Source: Gammaproteobacteria bacterium
Lineage (GTDB): Bacteria > Pseudomonadota > Gammaproteobacteria > SZUA-229
Direction: 5' to 3'
Assembly: GCA_024636785.1 (NCBI GenBank)
Contig: JAGXGK010000002.1
Location: 1 to 64,000, forward strand
DNA length: 64,000 nucleotides
The notes beneath the pieces were generated by a model. It ran no database searches. It worked only from the letters and a program-made list of their open reading frames with translations, and had not been told where the DNA came from. Position numbers and translations under genes: made by a program. Shown one piece after another: positions 35,837 through 44,202 of this stretch (the stretch's first letter is position 1; each line of letters starts with the position of its first letter).

Positions 35837-36879
35837 TTCTCTGTCTTCTTTTTTGATTGGCTTTTGTTAGCGACCAGATGTGACTCCAGCTTTTCCAGTG
35901 TCTCAATATCTTCCCGTTCCACCTGCGCCGCCTCATCATGCAAGCGTTGCTGCTGAAATTTATCGTACTCCGACTCTGCCAGTTCTTTGGCGATTTGATG
36001 CGAGACCCGCCCGGCATGATCAAGAATATCGCGATCATTCAAACTTAAAAAACCATCCAGCTTTTTAAACCAGTCCTGCATATTCATCGGAATACGGCGC
36101 ATCGCCTGGCCTTCAGCAAAAATCAGATACTGCTCGACCAGATTATTCAGGGTTTTTAACTCGTCTTCTGTCAGATAATTTTTAGCCGTAGCCACATCCT
36201 GTTTACGCACCTTGCTGCCACGCCAGTTGGTCAGCCCCATATTTTCTTTATCGCTATCCGCCCGCTGGTGAATAATCTCCGCCGCGGTATGCCCGGTAAT
36301 CGCCCAATGCATCTTGTTCTGTACGGTTTTGAAAAAATCGATGCTAATTTCCTGCGTCGGGTCATAATCGACACTGGTGGCATAAATATCGGTAATTTTT
36401 CGATAAAAGCGTTTCTCGGATGTGCGGATATCCTGAATGCGCCGCAGCAGCTCATCGAAATAATCAAAAGGCTGATCGGGGTTCTTCAGACGCTCATCAT
36501 CCATAACAAAACCCTTGACCACAAACTCCTTCAACTGACGCGTTGCCCACTGACGAAAACGCGTTGCAGTATGTGATTTCACTCGATAACCGACTGAAAT
36601 AATCGCATCCAAATTGTAATGCTTCAGGCTGCGACGCACCTCACGCGACCCTTCCTGACGAACTACTAAGAAATCCTTAGTAGTTGCTAACTGCTCTAAC
36701 TCCTTCTCCTCAAAGATATTTTTCAGGTGCATGCCAATATTTTCCGGTGTTGTCTGAAACAGATCCGCCATCAACTTCTGCGATAACCACACCGTCTCAC
36801 CAGACAACCGTACTTCCAGCCGGGTCTCACCCAACTCGGATTGATAAATAAGAAACTCCCCGAATTTAGCCTCACTCAC
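35833..36879 (-). CDS. RhuM family protein located within the type III operon
   Basis: A 348-residue soluble protein of the virulence_RhuM family. The start, GEFLIYQSELGETRLEVRL, then ETVWLSQKLMADLFQTT and RRSLKHYNLDAIISVGYRVK, are highly typical; the C-terminal third is helical and charged. RhuM was first noted in a Salmonella pathogenicity island; relatives are often found beside restriction and toxin-antitoxin genes, but no biochemical role is established. Here it is 2 bp after mod and overlaps res by 4 bp, so it must be made with the enzyme. The N-terminal part resembles phage antirepressor or KilA-N-type DNA-binding domains. Confidence 0.88.
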   Translation of the reverse strand: MSEAKFGEFLIYQSELGETRLEVRLSGETVWLSQKLMADLFQTTPENIGMHLKNIFEEKELEQLATTKDFLVVRQEGSREVRRSLKHYNLDAIISVGYRVKSHTATRFRQWATRQLKEFVVKGFVMDDERLKNPDQPFDYFDELLRRIQDIRTSEKRFYRKITDIYATSVDYDPTQEISIDFFKTVQNKMHWAITGHTAAEIIHQRADSDKENMGLTNWRGSKVRKQDVATAKNYLTEDELKTLNNLVEQYLIFAEGQAMRRIPMNMQDWFKKLDGFLSLNDRDILDHAGRVSHQIAKELAESEYDKFQQQRLHDEAAQVEREDIETLEKLESHLVANKSQSKKKTEK

Positions 36880-36881
36880 GC

Positions 36882-38822
36882 CTAAACCACCTTAAAGACC
36901 ATTTCGGCCTCAGCATTCTGCGCACGGGATTTGAAAGTCTGCACCGCATTCGCCTTAAGCTGGTCATTACCGTTAAAACCTTTATCCAGACAGATAAACT
37001 GCATTGGCTCAAGTTCCGCCACCGCATCAATCAACTCAGCCGTCAGTTCATCTTCAAGACAAATTAGCAAAGCACCCTCGTCGATAGAAAACACCGACTT
37101 GCCCGCCAGATCATGTGTGTCAATTTTAGACGTTGGCACAAACCCCGCCTTGAGCAACAGCTCATAAAGAATTTCTTCCTGCGTGGCATAAGGATCGATG
37201 TGATCAGTATGCAACTCCAGTTGTTCGCCAAGTTGTTCGGCGTTTATTTCAGCGGAGGGGGCTTGCCATTGTTTGAAGTTTGACTTGTCTAGTTTTAGGA
37301 CTTTAAAGCCCAGGTCTGAATCGGCTTTTCCTTGCAGATCTAGTTGGGTTTCGTTTTGTTCTCGGATTTTTTTTGCGGCGCGGCGAATGCGTTCTTTGCC
37401 GATGTCTGCGATGGTGCTTAAATTTTTCAACTCCGTTACAGTCTTTGTGTCGATAGGCTCAGGAAGTTGAACCATTATAAACTTGCTTCTTGCACCGGCA
37501 GAAAAATTATATTCAAGAACAGAGTGCGCTGTTGATGCTGACCCCGCAAAGAAATCTAGCACTATCCCATCCTCATCTGTTCCTTGTTGAATTAAAAGCT
37601 TCAACAATGAAACAGGTTTAGGAAAATCAAATATGTTTTCACCCAATAACTCTCTGACTTCTCTCGTCCCATTAGTGGTATATCCAACAATTTCATTTTT
37701 TAGAACTGTAGAGAAACCAGTGACATTACTTTTTAAATCATTAATAAATTTTTTCTCTCTTGGTCTACCTTCTGGTCGGGCTGGAAACAAAACTCTTCCT
37801 TCTTCAATCATTTTTTCCACAACACTTCTACTCTTCGACCATCCTCTGTTAGGGTTAGGTGGATAGGAAATATTGCTACTAGGATCTACAATATCGTAAT
37901 GAAGATTTGGTCGCTGTTCTTTATTAGCAAGTCCAGAAAGATCAATACTTGCCCAATCTCCACGTGAATCATTATCTGGATTTTTATACTTAGTAACATC
38001 AATTGAAACACCTTTTAGTTTCAATTGATTACTTCTTTGATAGGCAATTACATACTCGTGATCAGCCGAAACATTGTTTTGATTCCTATTATCTGCATTA
38101 TGTCTTCTTTTCCAAATAAATTGTCCTAGCAAATTCTCCTCCCCAAATATCTCATCACACATCCTTCTCAAATTCTCTACTTCATTATCATCAATAGAGA
38201 TAAATATAACCCCATCCTCCTTCAACAAATTCCTTGCCAAATACAACCTCGGATACATCATATTCAACCACTTAGTATGAAAGCGTCCTTCGGTAGCAGT
38301 ATTAGTAGCGAACTTCTTGCCTTCATCATCCACTAACCCTGCATAGGCCAAATAGGTTTCCAGATTCTCTGAATATTTGTCGGGGTAGATGAATTCTTTA
38401 CCGGTGTTGTACGGCGGGTCGATGTAGATCATCTTCACTTTGCCGTAGTAACTTTTTTGCAGCAGTTTGAGTACTTCTAAATTATCGCCCTCGATGAACA
38501 GGTTTTCTGTGTTGTCGAAATCAACCGATTCTTCGCGGCAGGGTTTGAGCGTTGCGCGGCTGGGTTGTTGTATTAGTTTCATGCAATCGCGTTTGCCCGG
38601 CCATTCCATGCCATAGCGTTCGCGCTTGCCGTTATAAACATCACTAAACGAACCTAACTCTGCTTTGAGTTTTTCAAAGTCGATGGTCTCAATTACTTCG
38701 CCGTCTTTATTAGTGGTTTCGGTAAAGACGGCGGGAAAGAGTTGTTTTAACTCCTGCTTGCGCTGTTCGCTGATGTCCAGCGATTCACCTGTCATTTCGA
38801 TGTTCAATTCTTTTTCACTCAT
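36882..38822 (-). CDS. mod: Type III restriction system adenine methyltransferase, Mod subunit
   Basis: A 646-residue N6-adenine methyltransferase. The catalytic motif IDPPYNTGKEF (DPPY) lies near residue 135 and the AdoMet motif VLDFFAGSASTAHSV near 425, the order of the beta class that includes Mod. Between them (about residues 235-420) is the target-recognition region, which is visibly AT-richer than the two ends and reads like an exchanged block. The C-terminal part is a helical Res-binding region. It is the first gene of the operon, 60 bp after mrr; the spacer has no obvious terminator. Confidence 0.95.
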   Translation of the reverse strand: MSEKELNIEMTGESLDISEQRKQELKQLFPAVFTETTNKDGEVIETIDFEKLKAELGSFSDVYNGKRERYGMEWPGKRDCMKLIQQPSRATLKPCREESVDFDNTENLFIEGDNLEVLKLLQKSYYGKVKMIYIDPPYNTGKEFIYPDKYSENLETYLAYAGLVDDEGKKFATNTATEGRFHTKWLNMMYPRLYLARNLLKEDGVIFISIDDNEVENLRRMCDEIFGEENLLGQFIWKRRHNADNRNQNNVSADHEYVIAYQRSNQLKLKGVSIDVTKYKNPDNDSRGDWASIDLSGLANKEQRPNLHYDIVDPSSNISYPPNPNRGWSKSRSVVEKMIEEGRVLFPARPEGRPREKKFINDLKSNVTGFSTVLKNEIVGYTTNGTREVRELLGENIFDFPKPVSLLKLLIQQGTDEDGIVLDFFAGSASTAHSVLEYNFSAGARSKFIMVQLPEPIDTKTVTELKNLSTIADIGKERIRRAAKKIREQNETQLDLQGKADSDLGFKVLKLDKSNFKQWQAPSAEINAEQLGEQLELHTDHIDPYATQEEILYELLLKAGFVPTSKIDTHDLAGKSVFSIDEGALLICLEDELTAELIDAVAELEPMQFICLDKGFNGNDQLKANAVQTFKSRAQNAEAEMVFKVV

Positions 38823-38882
38823 TCTTTAAAATCTCTTTCGGGATAAACCCTTTTAATTCTAATTATTGTAGATTGGTGTTCG

Positions 38883-39791
38883 CTACATATCAGTAAAATA
38901 ATCACTGTCCAGATGTTTTACTTCGTATATTTCTTTGCGTGTTACGCCAAGATTGTGTTCAATCATCAGCTGTGCCAGTTGCTTGCCATCAAGTAGCACT
39001 ACTTTTATATCCAGATTATTCACTGCTTCTCTTGCACCTATGGAATAGTCGGAGGTGGTGATGAACACGCCTTTGCGGGCACGATTGCGAGTGAGACTAC
39101 CGATGAATTTGTCAATTTCAGGTCGGTGTACGATGTTTTGCCAGCGTTTGGCCTGTAGGTAGATGGTGTCCAGACCTAAACGGTCTTCTTTTATGATGCC
39201 GTCGATGCCGTCGTCACTAGTAGCTTGTGTTGCCTGCCCTGCTTCTTTGCGGGAACCGCCATAACCGATGGCCAGCATAAGATCAACGACCAGTTGCTCA
39301 AAAAAGACGGGGCTGGCTTTGCGTATATTTTCAAGAATTTCATCGGCCAGTGTTTGGTTTAATTGCTGCCATGCCTGGTCTATTTGTTCGTCCGGGGTGA
39401 TATCACCTTGAGTATTTACGTTTTCAGCTATTTGAGTCTCTGGTGTATTTGGCGCTGTAAACTCCCGAAAGCTTTCGTATTGCCTGAGAAATGCGGCATT
39501 AATTTTATCGGGATTGGTGGCCAGAACTTCTCGACCTATGTTGCTGATCTGAAAATAAGCCCGGCGTGGTATTTCCAGCAGACCTGCCTTAGCCAGATAG
39601 GTTTTCGCCCAACCAACGCGGTTATCGAAAATCGGCTGCTTACCACTGGGCAGTAACTCTCTGCGTTCTTCAGCAGTAAGTTGAAACTGTGTTGCCAGCG
39701 TATTTATCGCTTCACGATAGGCGTGTTCATGACCATCACTTGCTAGTGTCAGCAATGGGAGCATAAGAGACTGATAATCTGGTATGGCCAT
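38883..39791 (-). CDS. mrr: Mrr restriction endonuclease (modified-DNA specific)
   Basis: A 302-residue protein, close in length and layout to E. coli Mrr (304). The N-terminal winged-helix region (LLPSGKQPIFDNRVGWAKTY) recognises DNA; the C-terminal Mrr_cat domain includes FEQLVVDLMLAIGYGG, DDGIDGIIKEDRLGLD and IYLQAKRWQ, giving the D-QxK nuclease site, and ends with HLDSDYF. Mrr cuts DNA carrying foreign methylation. It is 60 bp upstream of mod and on the same strand, so it may be the leading gene of the defence operon; but it could restrict hosts carrying methylation it does not tolerate, so compatibility with Mod is implied. Confidence 0.93.
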   Translation of the reverse strand: MAIPDYQSLMLPLLTLASDGHEHAYREAINTLATQFQLTAEERRELLPSGKQPIFDNRVGWAKTYLAKAGLLEIPRRAYFQISNIGREVLATNPDKINAAFLRQYESFREFTAPNTPETQIAENVNTQGDITPDEQIDQAWQQLNQTLADEILENIRKASPVFFEQLVVDLMLAIGYGGSRKEAGQATQATSDDGIDGIIKEDRLGLDTIYLQAKRWQNIVHRPEIDKFIGSLTRNRARKGVFITTSDYSIGAREAVNNLDIKVVLLDGKQLAQLMIEHNLGVTRKEIYEVKHLDSDYFTDM

Positions 39792-40068
39792 ATTATGTTT
39801 GCTTCAATATTGGTTGGGCTTGTCTGATGTATGAAAATCTCAATTGATTTTTATAATTCCGTGGTGATATCTGGCGACGGCTGATTGTTATTCTTATAAG
39901 CCATAAATCCCTTTTCCCTTTTATTATTTGCCCCGTATTAAACCACATTAGAGCGGTTTTTTGGCGTTTAAGGCTGTACAAAAGCTGTAGGAATAGCTCT
40001 GCTGTATAATACTTAGATTTTCAAGCACTGGATTTACGTTCCAGCTCGCCGCTCACAGGTTATTTTTT

Positions 40069-41046
40069 ATGCCCCAGGTCGTTATTACTGCTTTGTATCA
40101 CTTTGTTATTCTTGAGAACTTCAGGGAATTACGTTCGCCTTTGTTAGATCTCATGCGGGAGAATAACATTAAGGGCACGCTTTTACTGGCTCGTGAGGGT
40201 ATTAATGGCACGGTGGCGGGCAGTCAGGAATCTATCGATTTTTTGTTGAACTGGCTGACTGCGGATACTCGCCTGGCCGGGCTTCGGCATAAGGAGTCGT
40301 ACGATGATGTTATGCCCTTTTATCGCACCCGGGTTAAGTTGAAAAATGAGATTGTCACTATGGGTGTTGAGGGTATTGACCCCAACCATGTTGTGGGTAC
40401 TTACGTGACACCCGAGGACTGGAATGCGTTGATTTCAGACCCGGATGTGACTGTGATTGATACCCGCAATGCTTATGAGACGTCTATTGGCACTTTTAAA
40501 AATGCCCTTGACCCTGCGACTGAGTCTTTTCGTGACTTTCCTGCTTATGTTAAGCAGCATCTTTCACCCGGCAAGCATAAGAAGGTGGCGATGTTTTGCA
40601 CCGGGGGTATTCGTTGTGAAAAATCGACGGCTTTTTTGAAAGAACAGGGTTTCGATGAGGTGTATCACCTGCAGGGTGGCATTTTAAAGTATCTGGAAAC
40701 GGTGCCGGTAGATGAGTCTTTATGGGAGGGTGAGTGTTTTGTCTTTGATAACCGGGTGAGCGTTAATCACGCGCTGGAGAAAGGCAGTTACGAGCAATGT
40801 AATGCCTGCCGTTTGCCCATTACTGAAGATGATAAGAAGAGTGATAAATTTATTCAGGGTGTCAGTTGCCCGCATTGCTTCGATAAAACCACCGAGGCGC
40901 AGCGCCAGCGTTTCATGCAACGGGAGAAGCAGGTTCAGTTAGCTAAAATGCGTGGCGAGGAACATATTGGCTCTGCGGCTGTAGAGGCCAGCCAGAAGAA
41001 TAAAGCGCTTAAGTTAAAGAAGCGCCAGGCGCAGAAGCATCGATAA
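40069..41046 (+). CDS. trhO: tRNA uridine-34 hydroxylase, rhodanese-like
   Basis: A 325-residue protein (E. coli YceA is 350). An N-terminal acylphosphatase-like domain is followed by a rhodanese domain with the catalytic-type loop [11 protein letters not shown], and a Cys-rich tail (CNACRLP and CPHCFD). It installs 5-hydroxyuridine at the wobble base of some tRNAs, using oxygen. It is the first core gene after the defence cluster and is divergent from mrr; the 277-bp spacer holds a TATAAT at 40005-40010 that may be its -10 box. Confidence 0.94.
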   Translation: MPQVVITALYHFVILENFRELRSPLLDLMRENNIKGTLLLAREGINGTVAGSQESIDFLLNWLTADTRLAGLRHKESYDDVMPFYRTRVKLKNEIVTMGVEGIDPNHVVGTYVTPEDWNALISDPDVTVIDTRNAYETSIGTFKNALDPATESFRDFPAYVKQHLSPGKHKKVAMFCTGGIRCEKSTAFLKEQGFDEVYHLQGGILKYLETVPVDESLWEGECFVFDNRVSVNHALEKGSYEQCNACRLPITEDDKKSDKFIQGVSCPHCFDKTTEAQRQRFMQREKQVQLAKMRGEEHIGSAAVEASQKNKALKLKKRQAQKHR

Positions 41047-41060
41047 TGAGAAAAAAACCT

Positions 41061-41288
41061 TTTTACCGCAGAGGCGCTGAGAAATATAAGGTTTTATCGT
41101 TCCCATGCTCTGGCGTGGGAATGCAGGTGTGGACGCTCCGGCGTCCCGATTAGTTATTTTTAATACGTGGCGCTGGAGCGCCTGGGGATGCGTTACCACG
41201 CTGGAGCGTGGGAACGATGGTACTGCCTACTGCCTGCTAATAAAGTAAGTTTTTCTCTGCGCCTCAGCGCCTCTGCGGTGAATGCCTT
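41061..41288. repeat. CACCGCAGAG inverted-repeat element, copy 3, with a REP unit inside
   Basis: The left arm TTTACCGCAGAGGCGCTGAG (41061-41080) and the right arm CTCAGCGCCTCTGCGGTGAA (41263-41282) enclose a REP composite at 41095-41220. Insertion of one repeat family into another, or their common targeting of spacers, is shown here. Confidence 0.8.
41095..41220. repeat. REP composite unit, four hairpins
   Basis: CCCATGCTCTGGCGTGGG, GGACGCTCCGGCGTCC, GGCGCTGGAGCGCC and CCACGCTGGAGCGTGG in the standard order and spacing. The first two hairpins carry changes in both the arm and the loop. Confidence 0.9.
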
Positions 41289-41300
41289 TTTCTAATTATT

Positions 41301-41426
41301 TATCGTTCCCATGCTCCGGCGTGGGAATGCAGGTGTGGACGCTCCAGCGTCCCGATTAATTCCTTTTAATACGTGGCGCTGGAGCGCCTGAGGATGCGTT
41401 ACCACGCTGGAGCGTGGGAACGATGG
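41301..41426. repeat. REP composite unit, four hairpins, second copy
   Basis: The same four-hairpin unit as at 41095-41220, sharing its variant spacer AATGCAGGTGTGGACGCTCC, so the two copies are closest relatives and probably arose by local duplication. Confidence 0.9.
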
Positions 41427-41470
41427 TATTTTTTCGAACTGGGTTCTCATCCAGTTCCTAGCTTTCCTCT

Positions 41471-41510
41471 ATATTCTTTGGAATGGGTAAACTCCCATTC
41501 CAAAGAATAT
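41471..41510 (-). terminator. 17-bp perfect hairpin at the 3' end of tRNA-Ser
   Basis: ATATTCTTTGGAATGGG (41471-41487) and its exact complement (41494-41510) leave a 6-nt loop. The stem begins at the last base of the CCA end of the tRNA. There is no T-run, so it may be a processing or Rho-linked signal rather than a simple terminator. Confidence 0.6.
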
Positions 41511-41597
41511 GGCGGAGAGCGAGGGATTCGAACCCCCGGAGCCTTTCGACTCAACGGTTTTCAAGACCGCCGCTTTCGACCACTCAGCCAGCTCTCC
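41510..41597 (-). tRNA. tRNA-Ser (anticodon UGA)
   Basis: An 88-nt tRNA including an encoded CCA. The acceptor stem GGAGAGC pairs with GCTCTCC, the discriminator is G, and the anticodon loop CTTGAAA gives UGA, reading UCA and related serine codons. The long variable arm expected for serine tRNA is present (GTTGAGTCGAAAGGCTC), and the T loop is GGTTCGAATCC. Confidence 0.97.
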
Positions 41598-41963
41598 AGA
41601 TAATCTTAAATGTTACGGTATGCCTGTATTGTCCTTTACTGCCGTCTCAAGCGGCGGTTCCCGTCGCGTTACTAAATATGTCCTATATTTAGCCTTCATC
41701 ACGCCCGCATCGCTACGTTTGGGAGGGCGTATCTTACTGCATTCTGAGCGGGTTTCAATGAATACAAGCCGACTTTTCATTTTATTAACCATAAAGGCCT
41801 GTTTTAAATGTTGAATGCGGGCTTGATTTTGCTCTTCGGAGCCCAAATATTATGCTGTAGAAGTAAAAAATTAAAAAGCATGTAAATGAAACTTATGATC
41901 ATTTACACTGCCCATAGAATGGTGATATTCTAATTAACAATTTAAAACCCGGTAGGAACTACT
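41598..41963. other. Spacer between tRNA-Ser and the yccA-like gene
   Basis: A 366-bp region with no gene I can support. A 77-codon open frame on the minus strand at 41613-41846 has no ribosome site or recognisable family. The right end holds the yccA promoter and an inverted repeat, listed separately. Confidence 0.6.
41881..41931 (+). promoter_or_regulatory. Promoter of the yccA-like gene with an overlapping inverted repeat
   Basis: TTTACA (41902-41907) and TATTCT (41926-41931) are 18 bp apart. An inverted repeat, TGTAAATGA (41881-41889) and TCATTTACA (41899-41907), with a 9-bp gap, ends on the -35 box. It may be a repressor or activator site. Confidence 0.5.
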
Positions 41964-42626
41964 ATGCAAATCTCAGCAACACGCTCTGAATCACAAATCG
42001 TCAGCACGAACAAGGTGTTGAAGAACACATATGCCCTGTTATCTGCAACGCTGTTTTTCAGCGCGGTGATGGCGGCGGTTTCCATGGCTGTCAATATGCC
42101 GCACGGCTTTAGCCTGATCGCCATGTTCGGCGCCTTAGGCCTTATCTGGATTGCGTTGCCCCGCACCGCTAACTCCAGCAAGGGCTTATGGGTGGTTTTT
42201 GGCATCACCGGCTTACTGGGTCTCAGTATCGGGCCGATGTTAAATTCCTACCTGCAACTGGCTAACGGCGGGCAGATTGTTGCCACCGCGTTTGGCGGCA
42301 CCGGTGTTATTTTCCTGGGTCTGTCGGGATACGCACTCACCAGTAAGAAAGATTTCAGCTTTTTAGCGGGCTTTCTCATGGTTGGTCTGGTTATCGCCGT
42401 TGTAGCCATGATCGCTAATATATTCCTGGATATGCCTGCTCTTTCACTGGCTATCTCTTCAGCGGTGATACTGATAATGAGTGGTTTCATTCTGCATGAC
42501 ACCAGTGCGATTATTCGCGGTGAGCAGACTAACTACATTCTGGCAACTGTCGGCATGTACCTGAGCATATTCAATATCTTCATCCACCTGCTCAACATTC
42601 TGGGCGCGCTCAGTGGTCGTGATTGA
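41964..42626 (+). CDS. yccA: Bax inhibitor-1/YccA family membrane protein
   Basis: A 220-residue protein with seven membrane segments and the family signature near the end, GFILHDTSAIIRGEQTNYILAT (shown in parts: HDTSAIIRG). E. coli YccA interacts with and restrains the FtsH protease; family members are also calcium-leak channels. The hydrophilic start, MQISATRSESQIVSTNKVLK, fits YccA. TAGGA lies eight bases ahead of the ATG. It is monocistronic, with its own promoter and a strong terminator. Confidence 0.92.
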   Translation: MQISATRSESQIVSTNKVLKNTYALLSATLFFSAVMAAVSMAVNMPHGFSLIAMFGALGLIWIALPRTANSSKGLWVVFGITGLLGLSIGPMLNSYLQLANGGQIVATAFGGTGVIFLGLSGYALTSKKDFSFLAGFLMVGLVIAVVAMIANIFLDMPALSLAISSAVILIMSGFILHDTSAIIRGEQTNYILATVGMYLSIFNIFIHLLNILGALSGRD

Positions 42627-42670
42627 TTTGATGATGCTTTGATCGATCAAGGCATCATTCGATAACGAAA

Positions 42671-42697
42671 AAAGCCCCGCATTGCGGGGCTTTTTTT
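42671..42697. terminator. Bidirectional rho-independent terminator after yccA
   Basis: AGCCCCGC-ATT-GCGGGGCT forms an 8-bp GC-rich stem with seven T residues following on the plus strand and an A-run preceding, so it can act in both directions. Confidence 0.92.
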
Positions 42698-42724
42698 ATG
42701 CTTTAATTTTCATGTTCGGCTTTA

Positions 42725-42877
42725 GGAAGCTGTCGGGTTTAGGGGGATTGAAGCGAGAGGGTGAGCTCACTATTCCCGATTTTGAGGCGCATAGTTATTC
42801 TACGCAACGAAAAATCGGGGAGATTTGGGCCGCTCTCCCGCTTCCGCAGCCAATTCATCCTGAGTCCGACAGCTTCC
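42725..42877. mobile_element. 153-bp miniature inverted-repeat element at the end of tilS
   Basis: The terminal repeats GGAAGCTGTCGG (42725-42736) and CCGACAGCTTCC (42866-42877) are exact, and TA lies outside each end (42723-42724, 42878-42879), as expected of TA target duplication. Inner pairs such as GAAGCG/CGCTTC, CCCGATTTT/AAAATCGGG and GGCGCATAG/CTACGC make almost the whole element foldable. No transposase is encoded. It reads into tilS and forms the stop codon of that gene. Confidence 0.8.
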
Positions 42878-44175
42878 TAGCGCTGATAACCTTCAGCGAT
42901 CCAGTAGCCGTAAACACACACCAGCTCATCTTCCAGATAAATCAGCGGTATTTCGGCGCGCTCCCAGGGGGGGATGGCGCGCTCCTGCATCAGTTTCTTT
43001 AGGCTATGCGTGCCATTTCTGCCCGCCGGGCGTATTTTTTCGCCGCCCTGGCGAAACTTCACCGTCAGCGTTTTATCCAGCAGATCCGGCTTCAGGCCCT
43101 GCAAATAGCCCTGCCCGGCCTGTAATTCCAGCCCCAGACTGGCGAGCACGAGCTTTTCCGCCGGATTCCACGTCAGTACGGTTGAGGCGTCGTGCTCGGA
43201 GCGGCTCAGGCAATACAGCTGTCCCTGATAACGGCGGATTTCTGATTGCCCCCAGCACACTTCGGGACGGGCATCTGCGGCGGCGGGCAGCACTGTCTGG
43301 ATAATCTGATGCAGTACGTTGGCGGTGGGCGCATCGTCAGCGTACTGAAGCAGCCAGTAGCGCAGGACATTCAGCTGCCGGGCCCGGGACAGCGCTGTTA
43401 GGCCGGTCATGTCGAGGCTGTGATGCGACGGTGAAATAATGGCGGCCAGATCAATCGCCGCCATAGCCTCGATAATCTCCAGCACATCCTGCTGCTGACT
43501 CGCCACTTTTGACAGCGAATCGCCCAGCTGCGGCCAGCGTTTTTTGATGTCCGGGATGATAGTCTGGCGCAGCAGGTTGCGGTCGAAATCGGTATCGGTG
43601 TTGCTGGGGTCTTCAATCCATTGCAGGCCGATCTCGTTTGCATAATCGTGAATTTCCTGCCGCCTGAAGCTCAGCAGCGGGCGGGCGTGAAAAGCGTGAT
43701 CCGTGCTGTGCATGAGCGGCATCGCGGCCAGCCCCGCCACTCCGGCACCGCGAAACAGCTGCAACAGCACGGTTTCAGACTGGTCATCCTGATGATGCGC
43801 GGTGAGCAGGCAATCACCCGCCTGCAACTCGGATTTAAGCGCCCGATAACGGGCCTTGCGCGCGGTCTCTTCGGGGCTTTCGCCCGGATTTTTACGCGCA
43901 TCGACATGAATGGTTTTAAAAGGCACGTTTAGTGCTGCACAAACTTCGGCGCAGTGAACCGACCAGTGATCAGCCTGATTTTGTAAGCCATGGTGGATGT
44001 GAACGGCGCGCACCGGCAGTTTGGATGCCCGGGCACAGAGGTGCAGCAGCAGGTGTGAATCCAGGCCGCCGCTGTAGGCGACCAGATATTGTTTGATGAC
44101 TGGAACGGAAGAGGAAGTCGATGAATCGGAAGAGAGCGATTGCAGAATTTCTGTGAATCGCGATAACAGGGACAT
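42877..44175 (-). CDS. tilS: tRNA(Ile)-lysidine synthase
   Basis: A 432-residue enzyme that adds lysine to cytidine 34 of tRNA-Ile2 so that it reads AUA. The ATP-PP-loop motif YLVAYSGGLDSHLLLHL is near residue 32, with HIHHGLQ and LTAHHQDDQSETVLLQLFRG following; the C-terminal TilS domain contains KFRQGGEKIRPAGRNGTHSLKK. Its TAG stop consists of the TA flank and the first G of the miniature element at 42725-42877, so the last residues (…AEGYQR) are probably a shortened tail compared with the ancestor. It follows accA by 27 bp, the usual neighbour. Confidence 0.95.
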   Translation of the reverse strand: MSLLSRFTEILQSLSSDSSTSSSVPVIKQYLVAYSGGLDSHLLLHLCARASKLPVRAVHIHHGLQNQADHWSVHCAEVCAALNVPFKTIHVDARKNPGESPEETARKARYRALKSELQAGDCLLTAHHQDDQSETVLLQLFRGAGVAGLAAMPLMHSTDHAFHARPLLSFRRQEIHDYANEIGLQWIEDPSNTDTDFDRNLLRQTIIPDIKKRWPQLGDSLSKVASQQQDVLEIIEAMAAIDLAAIISPSHHSLDMTGLTALSRARQLNVLRYWLLQYADDAPTANVLHQIIQTVLPAAADARPEVCWGQSEIRRYQGQLYCLSRSEHDASTVLTWNPAEKLVLASLGLELQAGQGYLQGLKPDLLDKTLTVKFRQGGEKIRPAGRNGTHSLKKLMQERAIPPWERAEIPLIYLEDELVCVYGYWIAEGYQR

Positions 44176-44202
44176 CAGTTGACGGGCTTAAATATAAAGC
44201 GT

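Noticed and set aside
41613-41846. Possible 77-residue protein between tRNA-Ser and yccA
   Set aside because: It has no ribosome site, no known family, and a composition not distinct from random; kept as spacer.
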